61,488 bases of DNA, taken from Trichoplax adhaerens. Lineage: Eukaryota; Placozoa; Uniplacotomia; Trichoplacea; Trichoplacidae. Of this stretch, positions 33,410-45,940 are shown in pieces. The stretch spans positions 57,823 through 119,310 of the forward strand of contig NW_002060953.1 in NCBI RefSeq assembly GCF_000150275.1. The letters are read 5' to 3'. The notes under the pieces were generated by a model that did not search any database, was not told the DNA's origin, and saw only the letters and a program-made list of their open reading frames with translations. The translations under genes and the position numbers were made by a program. The stretch's first letter is position 1. The number at the start of each line of letters is the position of its first letter.

Positions 33410-33472
33410 TCAAACTAAATGGACGCTGGTAAAGGTACCGTAGTCTTTTTCATATTTTCTAAATTGAGAGGC
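33410..33472 (-). CDS. possible terminal exon of small spliced gene
   Basis: Minus strand: acceptor CTACTTTTAG, then 63 nt open in frame 0 encoding ASQFRKYEKDYGTFTSVHLV and TGA (33410-33412). AATAAA on the same strand lies about 50 nt further (33355-33360). Locally richer in G+C. The protein is not recognised. It would be joined to the 15-nt exon at 33545-33559. Confidence 0.3.
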   Translation of the reverse strand, partial: ASQFRKYEKDYGTFTSVHLV

Positions 33473-33544
33473 CTAAAAGTAGACTTACCGTACTATTACA
33501 ATAAAAAAAATTATTGCAATATATTATTTATGGATTTAACTTAC

Positions 33545-33559
33545 TTTTGTTAATATTTC
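33545..33559 (-). CDS. possible 15-nt microexon
   Basis: Minus strand: the strong acceptor TCTTTTTCTTCCCAG is directly followed by GAAATATTAACAAAA and then the consensus donor GTAAGTT. The exon is exactly five codons (EILTK) and in phase with the exon at 33410-33472. An upstream candidate, ATQIC.. before GTAAAT near 33627, also fits frame 0 but has weak sites. Confidence 0.28.
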
Positions 33560-36500
33560 CTGGGAAGAAAAAGATAAAGCTAAGTCCAAAACAGTGCTCT
33601 ATTCCAAGTAAAGGAAGGATTTACATTGCAAATTTGTGTTGCCTTTCCGAATAAAAAGTTTCAGTACGTTAAGTTAATCTAACCTCGTTAGAAATTTTTT
33701 AATCAATGTAGAAAGTAAAGCTGTATATGATTTAGTATCATATCTTAAATAATTTGTGAAGTTCTAAAACCTCAAATCTGGCCATGCAGCCAACCCATGA
33801 ATTAAAAAATTTTGAAACCGTAAGAAAAAAACAAGCACTCTTCGCAAATGATAGAATAGTTGGCCCCAGTACTTTATAAAATTGGTACTGTATTAAAATG
33901 TATAAACTCAAATGATGGTCTTATTAGGCTTTATAATTTCAATTATAACAATTTTAAATTTGTGGCTCACTAAACAGTATATCGAGATATAGATATACAT
34001 TTCAGATCCATTCGCTAGTACATCTCTTCTCTATTCATATTACTATTTGATCGTACTGGATATTTATCACTGAAAGTTAACAAAGATAATGTTAAGTGAT
34101 AAACTTAATTGTAGGTACTGTACGTAGTTAGAACTTTAGTCGAAGTATCTTATACTATCAGCAAACACTGCAACCAGATCAGCCTATGCAGATATTCTGA
34201 CCCATAGTATACGTGCAAAAGACAAATTTCTGTAGCTAGTGTGCGATATAGTTTTGATCGATTCTTATCTATAACAATCATTCATATAGCCATATTAAAT
34301 TTCCATATGTGAGTATAAAATATTCTATTTTCAAATGCTGTATTATATCTTATCTTAGTAAAGTTTACTAAGTTGAATTAAATTAAGGTAAATTGACATC
34401 TCGAAGTTTGTCACGCCCTCAATTTGCTTCCGTTCATCGGCAATATAACTGCCTACATACCCTTTCACATCGAAATTGACCTAACTCTTATGTATTATAG
34501 TCTCGCTGTAATTAATCAAAATCTAAATTGAAATAAACAAATTGGTCATAAGATGAAAATTTTATGAACAAAGCCGGGATATCGTAGGAATAATATTATA
34601 TTAGCCAAGTTAGCAACATAAGCAATAAAATTTCTGAATCAAGTTAGAACCTGAGTGTTACATTGTTGAGGTACGTTATTGTAAAGATTAGTAGAATCCA
34701 CGCTCGCTAGACTTCGTGTACCGTATGTTCTTCTACCTTTTACTTTGCTAACTGTAGGAATGTTTATTTGAGGGCATTTTGTTTGCTTACCCTTATTTAG
34801 TCAGCTTATAATTTAGATGTATTGTCTTTCAATATAGAACCGGCTTTTTGGCAGATAGCATTATAGAAATAATACGGTGTTACCTCACCGTTAGCATAGC
34901 TTAATAAGTACAGTAGTAGCTAATATAAAAAATATCTGTATTTGTAGTACTAGGCAAGATAAGTCATGCTTCTACGTGGATGTTGTTTGTGATAGTTTAT
35001 TGCATATTTGATATTGATTGTTATTATGTGTAGATAGTAGTCAGGTAATTTAAGTTCTAGCTTTGGTAGTTGAATCAGATAACATTCGAGTACATGCTTA
35101 GATTGAGATTAAGTATGAGGAAGAGATTAAAAATGTTTACTGATAGAAAAGCTATGTAAGGAACGTCTTAGTTCGAGATATCTCTCAAAGTAAGGTATAA
35201 ATAATAATACTATTGTTGCCTACAGATTATACAGTTCCTATATAAAGGTGAACATTTCATTGGAGTTGTAAGGTGAAAAGTAGTAGACGAGTCTATGCTA
35301 ATAAAAGTTCTATCTTTACGGTACTTCGCTGTATGATTTTAACGTTTAGTAAAAGGGCGTTTAAGTTAGTAGCTACTAATAGACTTTTACTATACTTTTC
35401 CTTGTCGCAGAGTTTGAATTAAAGCAAAAAATTAGCAGTTTTATCATGAAAATAAGAATAATCTTCTAGCAGTTTGAAATCCCATGATTGTAACTAGCTT
35501 ATGGTAGATTGTGGACTAACTCGAGAATATTCGACGTATGGACACATGAGTACTGTAATCTGATAATCTTACATTAGTTAATAGATATATAACTTTGTGA
35601 ATGCTGTTGTCTTCATTATGCAGTGACATGTAATGATTTGCATCTAATTTGTTGGAAGACTTAAAAGCTAGTAACACTCGCTAAGACTCATAAATCATTA
35701 TGAAACTGTATTTTGATTGCTGCATGGCTTGCTGTACAATAAAGAGAAATTTAAAATGTTCATTTTTATCAAAAACTGTGATGTACTTAAACCATATCTA
35801 TCGAGCTAACATTCCTAATATAACAGATATTTTCCCTAATGCGTGATTTATGGACTCGACTTATCGATCACAAATTATGTTATCTTGTTAAAAAGCTATT
35901 TCATAACACTGATCTATACTGCAGTCAATCACACTTTACCCAGCTATCAGGTCTTGTGAAATTGGATCGGTATCAAAATTAATCTAAAAATTTGACATAG
36001 ATAGCTTAATTAATAATAAATCAACTAGGCAAAAGGATAGAGTCTGGTCTTTGCTTTGTGATTATAGCTACTTCATGCCTATACGTATCCTTATTTTATT
36101 TTGGGTTATTTTAAGATAAGTGAAAATAATATAGAAAAGATAAATAGAAGAATTCACTATTCTCTTCCTTGTAAAAACACTTGCAATAGCTCAGATAAAC
36201 TGAATAATCGAAATAAGACTCTACAACACCAGTTCCATACAAATTATACCAAACCCTATCAAATATTTCTTACATTATTCTTATTCGGCGTTAAGATATT
36301 CTATGTCACATATTTCTTTACTCCAAATTACTATCATACTTTCAACAAACGTTGCCATTATAATGAGCTGAAATTACAATATTTTAGAATTACACCTTCT
36401 CGCGAAGCACATCAAAATAATTACGAAATTTGTACTTAATAATAATCCTCTATATAATTTTTAATGCAAGGAACCTATGAATATCCATGCACTATACTCA

Positions 36501-39500
36501 TATGGCCATTCAAAGGGTATCTATCACAGGAATTTCTAAATACTGTAAGATAAGTCAAAAGATTCCTGAGTCTAAATATCGTTAAAATGGAAAATGAACA
36601 CTGTCGGTATTGTTCTACTTTTATAACCTTCGATACTAATGAATATATTCTGTTTAAGCAGAAGAAATTTAGAAGCTTAGAAGAATGAAAAATAAGTTTC
36701 ATTGCTTACAATATGTAATTTATCAGATACTGTTATTCGAATTATTTTCTACCTGAAATATCTAAAATTATTCTATTATAAGAGATGTTATCGGCAAACG
36801 TAGTAATAACCTAGCCCGAGTCTGTAGAAAAATTGTACGGCGAAGTAGATATATTTCGTGCAATTATTATTGCTAACGTTTAGCTATATTTACTATTAAA
36901 AATACTATTTAAATTAATATAATAAATTTTGCTAAACTAATTTTATACTTCCATATGATGATAAGCATCAGAGTTTCAGATTAAATCCCTATCAACCCTG
37001 CGTAGGGTTGTATGCATATCATACCTATACCCGTATATCCTATAGATAATCATCATGAGACTTGTATGATAAGCATAAGAGGTCGATCAGTAAAATGCAT
37101 CGAAGCAGACATTGCATAACGAAGACAGCTTGATGTCATGGACTACTCTCCTGACAAAGGATAAAGTAAAGTACTCCACTCTTTTATGTTGCTATTGTCA
37201 ACTACTACTACAGCTTGGGTCTTGAACTGCCCTTCGTGATTGTAATCACACAGACAAAGTTCAAAACGTCGGGCTACTTTACATTATTTTAACTAATACG
37301 GCAAACGTAATTTACTCGTGAAAGCTACAAAACCACTTACTTACGAGCAATATTCGCAGCCACAAGTCAAAAACAAAAGTTCAGTCGACCTAACATATTC
37401 CTATATAGACTGAAATCTGCAATGTACTATATGGTAGAGCACTGATCTTTGAGAAAGTGCCGAATACTATCACATAATTGAATACATCGTAAAGTTAATT
37501 AACCTTCGCGATCGAATATTTTATTTTATTCGAATTTAGAGCTTTTCATGGATCTAATATATTACTTATATAAAAACCAGATAATCGCTTCGAATATTGA
37601 AGATGGTAACTAAGCATACAATATGGCATGTCTGATTTTATAAATTTCCTATAAGTTGTGCAGTGTGCGTGCATTATTTTGGGCCCATTTATCATGAAGA
37701 CATGCAAAATTGCAGTTTAAAACATAGCATGACAATACCACCACTAAAATGAAATAGGGAGAAAGATAATAATTTTACATTCCTCTTATTCTCTCCCTTA
37801 ATTTCTATGATAAATCATAATATTAGATTTTATTTGAGTAAAAGAAAGGATTGTACTTAAAATAATTTATTCTGCGGTCATTATTTCGCTACTTGGGCTG
37901 GTATTTTAGACTCCTCACACTTTTATCGTCATAGAAATGAGTTATGCTGCCGTGGATGCTACCAGTTTCGAAATGCAAGCCCTAGACAATCTAATTTCTA
38001 CTTGCAAATAAATTCCTGAACGAATTTCTGGAGACAATATCTAAGAATGTAATAATAAGTATTGATAGGAAGGCTTGATTTCGTTAATGAAAGAGCAACG
38101 ACTATTTTGCATACAAACGAGAATATCACTTGTCTACACTTCAATCCATCATTTAATAAACATCTTTAAAATAATGTACGGTATTTAAAGGTAAATTTGA
38201 ATAAATATAATATCGATATTCGCTAAAGGTGGCGCCGAATTACATCGAAAAATTATCGCAACAGGAATAGCGTAAGATACTAATACACGAATCCAACTAT
38301 ACTCTGTATTTGGAAGAAATATGAAATAGTCGATGGTATTTCGATGGAAATTACCATAACTACCGACTATTATTTAGCTATTTAAACGTCCAGTATACTA
38401 TATGTTCAGCTATGGCCTAGAAATTGAGAAATATCTCAAGTAAAAATTTATCCCAACATGTTCCATTGTAGAATCAGCTTGTAAGACGTTCTCGTTGTCA
38501 ACAGAAATCGCTACTTATATTTGACAATTTAAATCGCACTTTGTCAGCAACTTAAGGTTAGCATGAAATGAATCAGAAAGACTAGAGCTAGTATAGTATT
38601 AGGTCTCATTTACTACACTATGCAGCGACTTGCCATAATCGAAACAAGATGATGATTACGCACTTCATAAAGATAAACCATGAATCCTCAGTTTTATTTC
38701 AAACTAGAAGCTAATTTACGTTATATGCAAGTGAAGCAAGTATCAATGAAAAAATTGAAACTAAGAGACTATCGACAGTTTATAACTACGAATGAAGACA
38801 AACAATAAAAATCGAAGCCATGCTGCAGGTTGCGACAAAGGCTCAATGAAATTTAATCCAAAATGAAATAAAAGATATCAATTTTTCTATACCTAGAATC
38901 AGTCATTTTCGATAACCTATGATCTCTTAGGAGTGATCTAATCAATGCATACTCTTACTATAGACTCAAAATTTAATCATAAATACCATGAAATCAATGA
39001 CTTCCATATTAAATAATCTAAATAACTTTAAAAGCATATTGTGCGCCAACAAAGATATACGTATATATTAAATTATAATCAATAAAATAAACTGGTGGAC
39101 AAAATGACAGCAAGGTCTGTATACAGTGCAAGAGTTAAAAGTAACTGTAAATTTGAGACAATGTATTTATAGCATACGAAAGAAAAGAATTTACGGCGAT
39201 GAATAACGTATAGTATATTGACCATTATCTTTACTGTTCCGTCATAAGACTACTGGACTAAGAAATTTTAATTGTTTCGTCTAACTTCTGAACTGACTCG
39301 GGAATCATGACATGTAGCAAGTAAATCATAAATTTTCAATCGTAGTAAGTATTAGATAAAATATACCCGATAAAAAATATTCTCTAGAGTTAATTGAATA
39401 TTTGCAATCGAAAAGATAAAACTAATAGAAGGCTATCCTAACAATAAAATAAACTAGAAGGGTATACAAATAATCTATCTAAATGGAATATAAAAAGGCA

Positions 39501-40346
39501 CGGGAAGGCATCTATCCTTTAAGTGATTATAATACCAAGATAGAGGATGTATATTGTCCTTGAGTGTACACATATGAATTAATAAAGGAATAGGCTTAAG
39601 GCTCTTTTATATTTATCACTTATAACTTATTCATTTTTATTTGCCGCTATGATATTATCGACACGAAATATAATGTTTCAGGCAACGCTTTCTAATCAAA
39701 CTTCTACTCTATCAATGTAATCCCACCTACAGTCCCTTGAAACGAGCAGCGCGGGAGTATTTATACTACTGTTAGATGACTCTGATTATGGGTTGATTTC
39801 AATAGGTCAGTATAAGATTCTTACAGTACTTTTTACCTCAAGATTTCTTCATGTAAAATGAATAGCTCTAAGGTAGTAATTTCTGCAGAGTACTGATTAT
39901 TGAAATAGTATTCGTTATATTGCTAAGGGTAGCTACTGGGCCTTTCAATTTTGATTTCATGTAATATTCTGAAGAAATTGAATAAACATAGAATCTTTAT
40001 AGAGTTTTCTACACAACCATTTTGATTGTTACATTTTCTTAAAACGGTTGCTATCGACAGAACAAGCTTTGCTTGCATACTCAAGCGATCCTTAGACACA
40101 TTATAATGATTTGTATAGAATTGGCCACGGTACTATGGACATTATACCGCAATGTAGATATCTTATAGTACCTGCTAATCTTAACTTGGTATGTCCATCA
40201 CCGTACATTAGTTATCATAATGTGCTTTGGACTATTAACTAATCTTAATATAGCACTTCATCCGTGAATGCATTATTGAAAAGTAATATTCTACAAGCAT
40301 AGCTGTGAATATAGTAGTGCCTGACTATTATCGGGATATAAATAAT
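33560..40346. other. long intergenic region
   Basis: About 6.8 kb of AT-rich DNA. The 112-codon frame at 36101-36439 begins at TTG and has no known motif. A 7-bp hairpin CAACCCT-GCGT-AGGGTTG occurs at 36993-37010. Stretches at 34870-35770 and 37080-37300 are richer in G+C and repeat-like but have no partner in this window. No supported gene. Confidence 0.4.
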
Positions 40347-40436
40347 GTCGAATGGTAATCCTATCTGTTAATTATTAACAAATAAGTACATTATCGTAAA
40401 CCGTCAGCAAAGCGACTTGAATTTGTACTAGTATCT
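40347..40436 (+). repeat. inverted repeat arm, family F copy 1
   Basis: About 90 nt (CGAATGGTAATCCTATCTGT ... to TTTGTACTAGTATC) whose reverse complement is at 45859-45940. The best block is ATTATCGTAAACCGT.AGCAAAGCGAC. The two arms bracket 5.4 kb that includes the receptor pseudogene at 41777. Confidence 0.75.
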
Positions 40437-41776
40437 ATTAATTATTTATGATCTGTTTATGTCAAACACTAATATTGTACTTTCTATTTTTAATAACATC
40501 AAGTAGACATTTTAGCTGTGAATAAGCTCTTCAAACTCGACGGGATGTAAGAATTATATATAATAAATATTTTTATTATTATTTCCGACACCAATAGAAC
40601 ACATCCTCAAATTGAATTGAATCGCTACACCGTTGTTGGATACGCGGTCAGGCTTGCTAACAATAATCTCAAGTTCTGGAATTATATTAAAATGTAGTGG
40701 TTTCTTTAAAATTGTTGAACAGAAATTGACATTAATCAGATTTTTTAACTTGAACCAATATCTTCATCAAGAAGCTTAATTAAAAGCTAGTTTACATATT
40801 TGAGACATTGAGGTTACTCTAAGTAATACCAAGCTAGAACTTTTTAACGCTAAATTTTCATTTTAATTAAGTTAACTACCTTATGATATGAAGAACAGCA
40901 TATGCAATTACGGAATACTCATTAAAACAATAACATTATTTATACATAGTCTGGGCCTAACAGTATTGCCAAAGCAAGTAAATTATATTATTATTCCTTC
41001 CATCTATAAAATGACTCATTGAAATAATCAGTAGTGCTATTAACATGATATTTTTATTATCTTCAACATTAACAAAAACTATTATGAATGATTTAGATAT
41101 CATGAATAGATATTGTTAATCAGTCAACATATTTTAAATGAACTCCTTTCTTCAAATACTAAACCTAGCATTGCACTATTATGCTAATAACAGGAACATA
41201 ATATTATCTTTTCTTAAAATACTTAATTTTCAATGATAATTAAAATCTTTCACAGCTGCTTAAATATGCTATTGTCTTTAATAATCCATTTATAATGAAT
41301 GAAAGCTAAATTATTAAGTTAGTAGCTAATTTCCTGTCGAGTATACAATATAAATATCTTAAAATTCAAAATCAATTAATAATTCTCATAATTTCGAAAA
41401 AATTTGAAGATTTCTACTTGTTTAAGAGAAGGAAAACTGAACTTCATTGTTTTGCATTTATTTATACTTGAGCGATTACATATTTATTGCATTTCTAAGA
41501 GTTGACTTGGATATCAAAAACCAGGCGTTACATTAACCTTCAATCTTATTGAAAATGATTTCATCTTTATTTCAATTTACTACAAATCATTTTTAGCCTA
41601 AACGATTAATTTACATTTGGGATTAATATGCAATACTAAATCATGATACGGCTTGCTTAAAATAAAAATCAGAATCGCAAAACTGTCCATTATCATTAAG
41701 AGAAAAACGTATATCCTAAAATTGGTGGCAGCATTGGCGTTAAAATAATCGTAGCTTTAACACTATTTTCGCCGCG
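40437..41776. other. intergenic, 5' of receptor pseudogene
   Basis: AT-rich, no feature recognised. Confidence 0.45.
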
Positions 41777-42785
41777 ATGACAACAATCTTATCATCTATT
41801 ACAATCAGTTGGAATTGGTATCCAACTGAATATGATGGCAACATAACTACCCGGACAGAAAGGCCTGGCTTTAGGCATAGCGATGCAAAATTTATCATCT
41901 TAATCATATTTTCAGTTTTCATTAGTCTAATAGCTATAACTTGTAATTTATTTAATTTAGTTTTCATTTAAAAATCGCCAGCATTGCATAATATGAACAA
42001 TTTACTCATTTTAAACTTATCTTTCGTCGATTTCCTTAACGGTTTAATAGGATTACCACTTGGTATGATAGCAGCTATTATTGGTGATCCTGGATTTGCT
42101 TTTTGCCAGATTCAAGGCTTCATTCTAGTTTTTCTCTATATGGCTTCCCTGATAGCAACATCTGCAGTTAGCATTGATCGTTGCAATGCAGTTATTAATC
42201 CGTTTGGTTATCAGTCATCCGTTAGCGTAAATTAAAGTGCCGCAACCACAATTGGTATATGGTTTATTCCCTGTATATTAGCAGCGATACCGTTACTTGG
42301 TTTAGAGCAATATGGCTTAGGCAGATATTTTCTTCTAGTTGTTTGTGCTATTTCATTTCATAATTATCATGAAAATTATATCATCTATTGGATCATGATG
42401 GCATTTATAGCCATTACTATATCTATTATTATTATATGTTATATCATTATTTTTTATGATTGCTTATCAAAAATCAGCACAAGATTTGGCCCGTGGCAAC
42501 TTAAAAAAGTCAATTCGCACAACTTCAATGATTATTGGAACAAACTTAGTCTGTTGGTTGCCCTATGTCATTATTGGTATTCGAAGTGTTGCTTATATCA
42601 ACCGCGATGTAGTACCAGTTTATCGTCCAACTTTTGCGAACATTATATCTGTAATATTAATTTTCAGTAATTCTGCTATTAACCCAGTTATCTATGCAAC
42701 GACAAATAGTTTTATACGCAAGCGATTTTGCGGGCTTTTACATTCTAACCGTATTCAACCATGGACGTCTGCTACACCAAGATAG
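41777..42785 (+). pseudogene. recently inactivated class A GPCR, DRC variant
   Basis: Reads as a full-length receptor of about 335 residues with three lesions. TAA at 41969-41971 replaces the Tyr of the conserved IYRSP at the end of TM1. TAA at 42233-42235 falls in ICL2 before TM4. A one-base shift occurs in a run of six T (42450-42455) at the end of TM5, after which the frame continues to TAG 42783-42785. All landmarks are retained: an NIT sequon, NLFNLVFI, NLSFVDFLNG (D2.50), FCQIQGF, SIDRCNAV, LPLLGLEQYGLGRY written as IPLLGLEQYGLGRY, KKSIRTT, CWLPY, NPVIYA. The small number of lesions suggests inactivation well after duplication. The T-run shift could be a sequencing error, but the two stops could not be explained that way. 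Family C LTR 2 inserted 121 bp downstream. Confidence 0.9.
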
Positions 42786-42906
42786 AAAAACCCTATTACG
42801 TGCATCGTCTGCTAACATTAAATCTTCATATATTAAGAAATCAAACAATCAAAATTGAAGTATTTCATGAGTAGGTAACATGGCTTGAAAAGCTCAATTG
42901 GAATAC

Positions 42907-43306
42907 CGTCACAAACTTATGTTGCGAACTACTATACTAAACTAAGACATTACTTATGCCTTGCTTCACTACACCTGGAGATCTACTGTGTGGTAGTTCT
43001 ATACTACTTACGGTCACACAGGATAAGATTGTTCTAAAAGATTAGCATAGTTTTATTAATAGAGTAGCCGAGTACCTTCTCGTACACGATCTAATAAAGA
43101 ACTCAGGAACTAAGCATTCGCTCGTCCTTTTATACCCTTCCGCTAAATTTGTAGTACTCGCATAGTAACTTGACAATATAAGATTTACATGATTTATAGA
43201 CATTATTAATATTCTTTATTTCAATTATCAATTGCCAATATGATCAATTAGCTAAACACTAACAAAATCTATTTAATTAGCAAGTACGGTGCTATGCTCC
43301 GTAACA
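42907..43306 (+). mobile_element. solo LTR, family C copy 2 (400 bp)
   Basis: Begins CGTCACAAACTTATG (first T of TG mutated to C) and ends CTCCGTAACA, with a perfect 5-bp target duplication AATAC at 42902-42906 and 43307-43311. Very similar to 12122-12616 apart from an internal segment of about 100 bp missing between TTACATGATTT and AGACATTAAT. A TTTTATACCC box is at about 43130. Confidence 0.87.
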
Positions 43307-43311
43307 AATAC

Positions 43312-45858
43312 ATAATGCGTTTACTATTAAAAGATCAGACTTTGAAGATTTCACAGATGAACATCCGTTATTAGATTAACCAGATTTCAAAATTATTTCA
43401 AGGGTCAGTAAAGTTTGCTATCGCTTTTCCTTCTTGAAGCTAGTATTCTATCAAAGAATTGAAAACTGACCTAAATGTAGTAATTTCCTCGATCAAAATT
43501 CAAGACCTAATTTTAGTTTTAGACTAAATACTAAATAAAAATTTTACTTTTATATATATAGAATCTTATTATGAGTAGCTCGTGATGTTATTATTATATA
43601 AGGAATTTAATTATAATCAAAATTCTTTCTACATAAACTATCCATTATCAATCATTTACTTAATCGCCTTCAACTCATTTCTACAAATGTTAAAACAAAC
43701 ATTGAATCTGTAGAGGCTTGTATAATATATAATAGTATGTTGGCAATAAATTCTCTCACCTTTTAAGATAAGAGTTCATATCAAAAAATTCAATTCTAAG
43801 GATGTTTGATTTATTACATACCTGAAATGGTCATCAGTATAATTATTGAAATATTGAAATATGGATAATCTTACTAAATATAGAGACAATGGATAGTAAC
43901 TTTAGTATTTAATGTAAGTACGTACACCTAATTTCATTCGAAAAATTTTTATCATCTGGTACGGGTATAAATAATTGAACCATTAAGCGTTTTAAAGTGA
44001 TAACTAGGTATACAATTATTCCCTTCTTTTTAGTAGCCAAGGTGTTAATCATATAAATTATCTGTATGAAAGCAGATCAGAATGGCAAGTTAATTTTTTT
44101 ACAGTATATCTTGTTGTTTTGAAGAAATCATCGTTAGTACAATAAGTACTATATCAAGTTTTTAGTTTATTGATACTCAGAACAGCCTGTGGGAATATTA
44201 ACACATTTGCGCTATTTATTAACAGTATAATAGCCTATTTATGAACTATTTTTTTAATTACTGTAGTGATCATGGCAGTCAAGATATTGTACTATTCTCT
44301 TGGTAACTACGTATATTTTCCATTTACGATCAGAGCACATTATTTCTTGCATAACTAATACAATAATAAGACTCCATTAGATCAAGCCAATCTCTTACCT
44401 TCAGATTGTAATGATAATGTATTATAATCCTACTGACTGAAACTTTTAAATATTTTTTCAAAAACGATTAGTACTTTATACTTGCTGATCGATTTCGGCC
44501 TTGAATAAAATTACTTAAATTCTCCAAATAAGAATTTTTGAAGTAGCCATCTTGGATATTGATATTAGCCAATTTTCTCATTGTCTAGCCTAAAAACATT
44601 TCATCATAGACAATGTTTAATTCTATACCATCAAATTAATCATTAATTCTAGTCTTTAGTATAGTTACAATAAATCGTATATTGAGATAGGCTATTCTTA
44701 CGATATACAAAAAAATGTCAATAAAGAATACCAATACGCTATTTACAACAATTTTGCTAAACCAGAACGGGCTTACGAATCATCATGAACGTATGCATCT
44801 TATCGCTTATAGCGCTGCTGATCTTAAATATACAATAATAGAAAATTATTAAAAGCATTCTACACGGGTAATTCTAAATTTTTTATCGAATTTTAACCTT
44901 CCATCCTTCCAAATGATTGTATCTCCCATAACATCCTTTAGATATTATTACGTAGTACTGATGAGCAGATCGTGCTGTAGTCCCGTGAGTTTGGTACTGG
45001 TGTTAAATTCTTAATCAAGTATGGAATTACTAATATGCACTATTGTAGGCTATAATACTTGCGTAGTTTAATGCGATTAGTTGCTCGTGCCCCGGTAAAA
45101 TATGGTAATTTAATGCCCGTTCTTAGAGCGTGGAAGCGTAATAATGTTACTACCATTACTAAATAGGTCATGCGCTAGGGATTTATTAGCGTATGCAACG
45201 AGTAGATCGGGAGTGCTTCTAGTTAATAGTTTGTTTTAAATATAGTTACGGTAGGTTTTATTGTAATAAAGCTTAATTCGAGCTTTAAATCCAGATAATT
45301 TGATTTAACTAAATATCTGACAATGTTTAAAACGATTTCGAATATAATGTCCTAATTCTAAAACCGGACTTAAAGTAAATAAGTTTGTCTTTGCTGAAAA
45401 ATATGCTTGCCCATACAGCGATACTTATTTTTTCAATTAATAGAAAACATACTTATATCTATTTTACTTCTAAATATTAAATATTTAACAACTATGATGC
45501 TGAAAAAACTTGAAGTTACCGTTAAGTAGATGAAGGGAATATTTGACAGACATTTATATTAAGTTTGGCGTCGGTACCGAATAAGAGTACGAAAATAACG
45601 ATTAAGACCAATAATGGGCAAGCTATATGATTATCGTAAAAGTATAGTGTTCTCTAAAATTTCTTTCTAAATACTTAACTTAATTTAATACAGCATATTT
45701 TTACAAAATGAACGTAAAAGCATTATAGTTTCTGATGGTAAAACATTAATCGACTACCTTGTACTGCACCGTCCGAAATGTAATGTTTAATATAAGAAAG
45801 ATATCTTTGTTGCCTATACATGTGCCGCAGGTAAATTTACTATTAGATTTCTTTAAAA
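43312..45858. other. intergenic
   Basis: AT-rich. A CTGATGAG with a possible stem near 44960 was tested as a hammerhead ribozyme and rejected. No gene supported. Confidence 0.4.
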
Positions 45859-45940
45859 AATACTAGTACAAACTCCCGTCGCTTTGCTAACGGTTTACGA
45901 TAATGTGCTCATTTAACAGATAGTATTACCATTTGTCGTA
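45859..45940 (-). repeat. inverted repeat arm, family F copy 2
   Basis: Reverse complement partner of 40347-40436. Similarity ends abruptly at both sides of both arms, so this is a short dispersed repeat or the termini of an eroded element rather than a large inversion. Confidence 0.75.

Noticed and set aside
36101-36439. 112-codon plus-strand frame as a gene
   Set aside because: Starts at TTG, no ATG near its start, no motif, composition like the surrounding AT-rich DNA.
44955-45005. Hammerhead ribozyme (CTGATGAG plus a CAG/CTG stem)
   Set aside because: The required GAAA-containing second core strand is missing.
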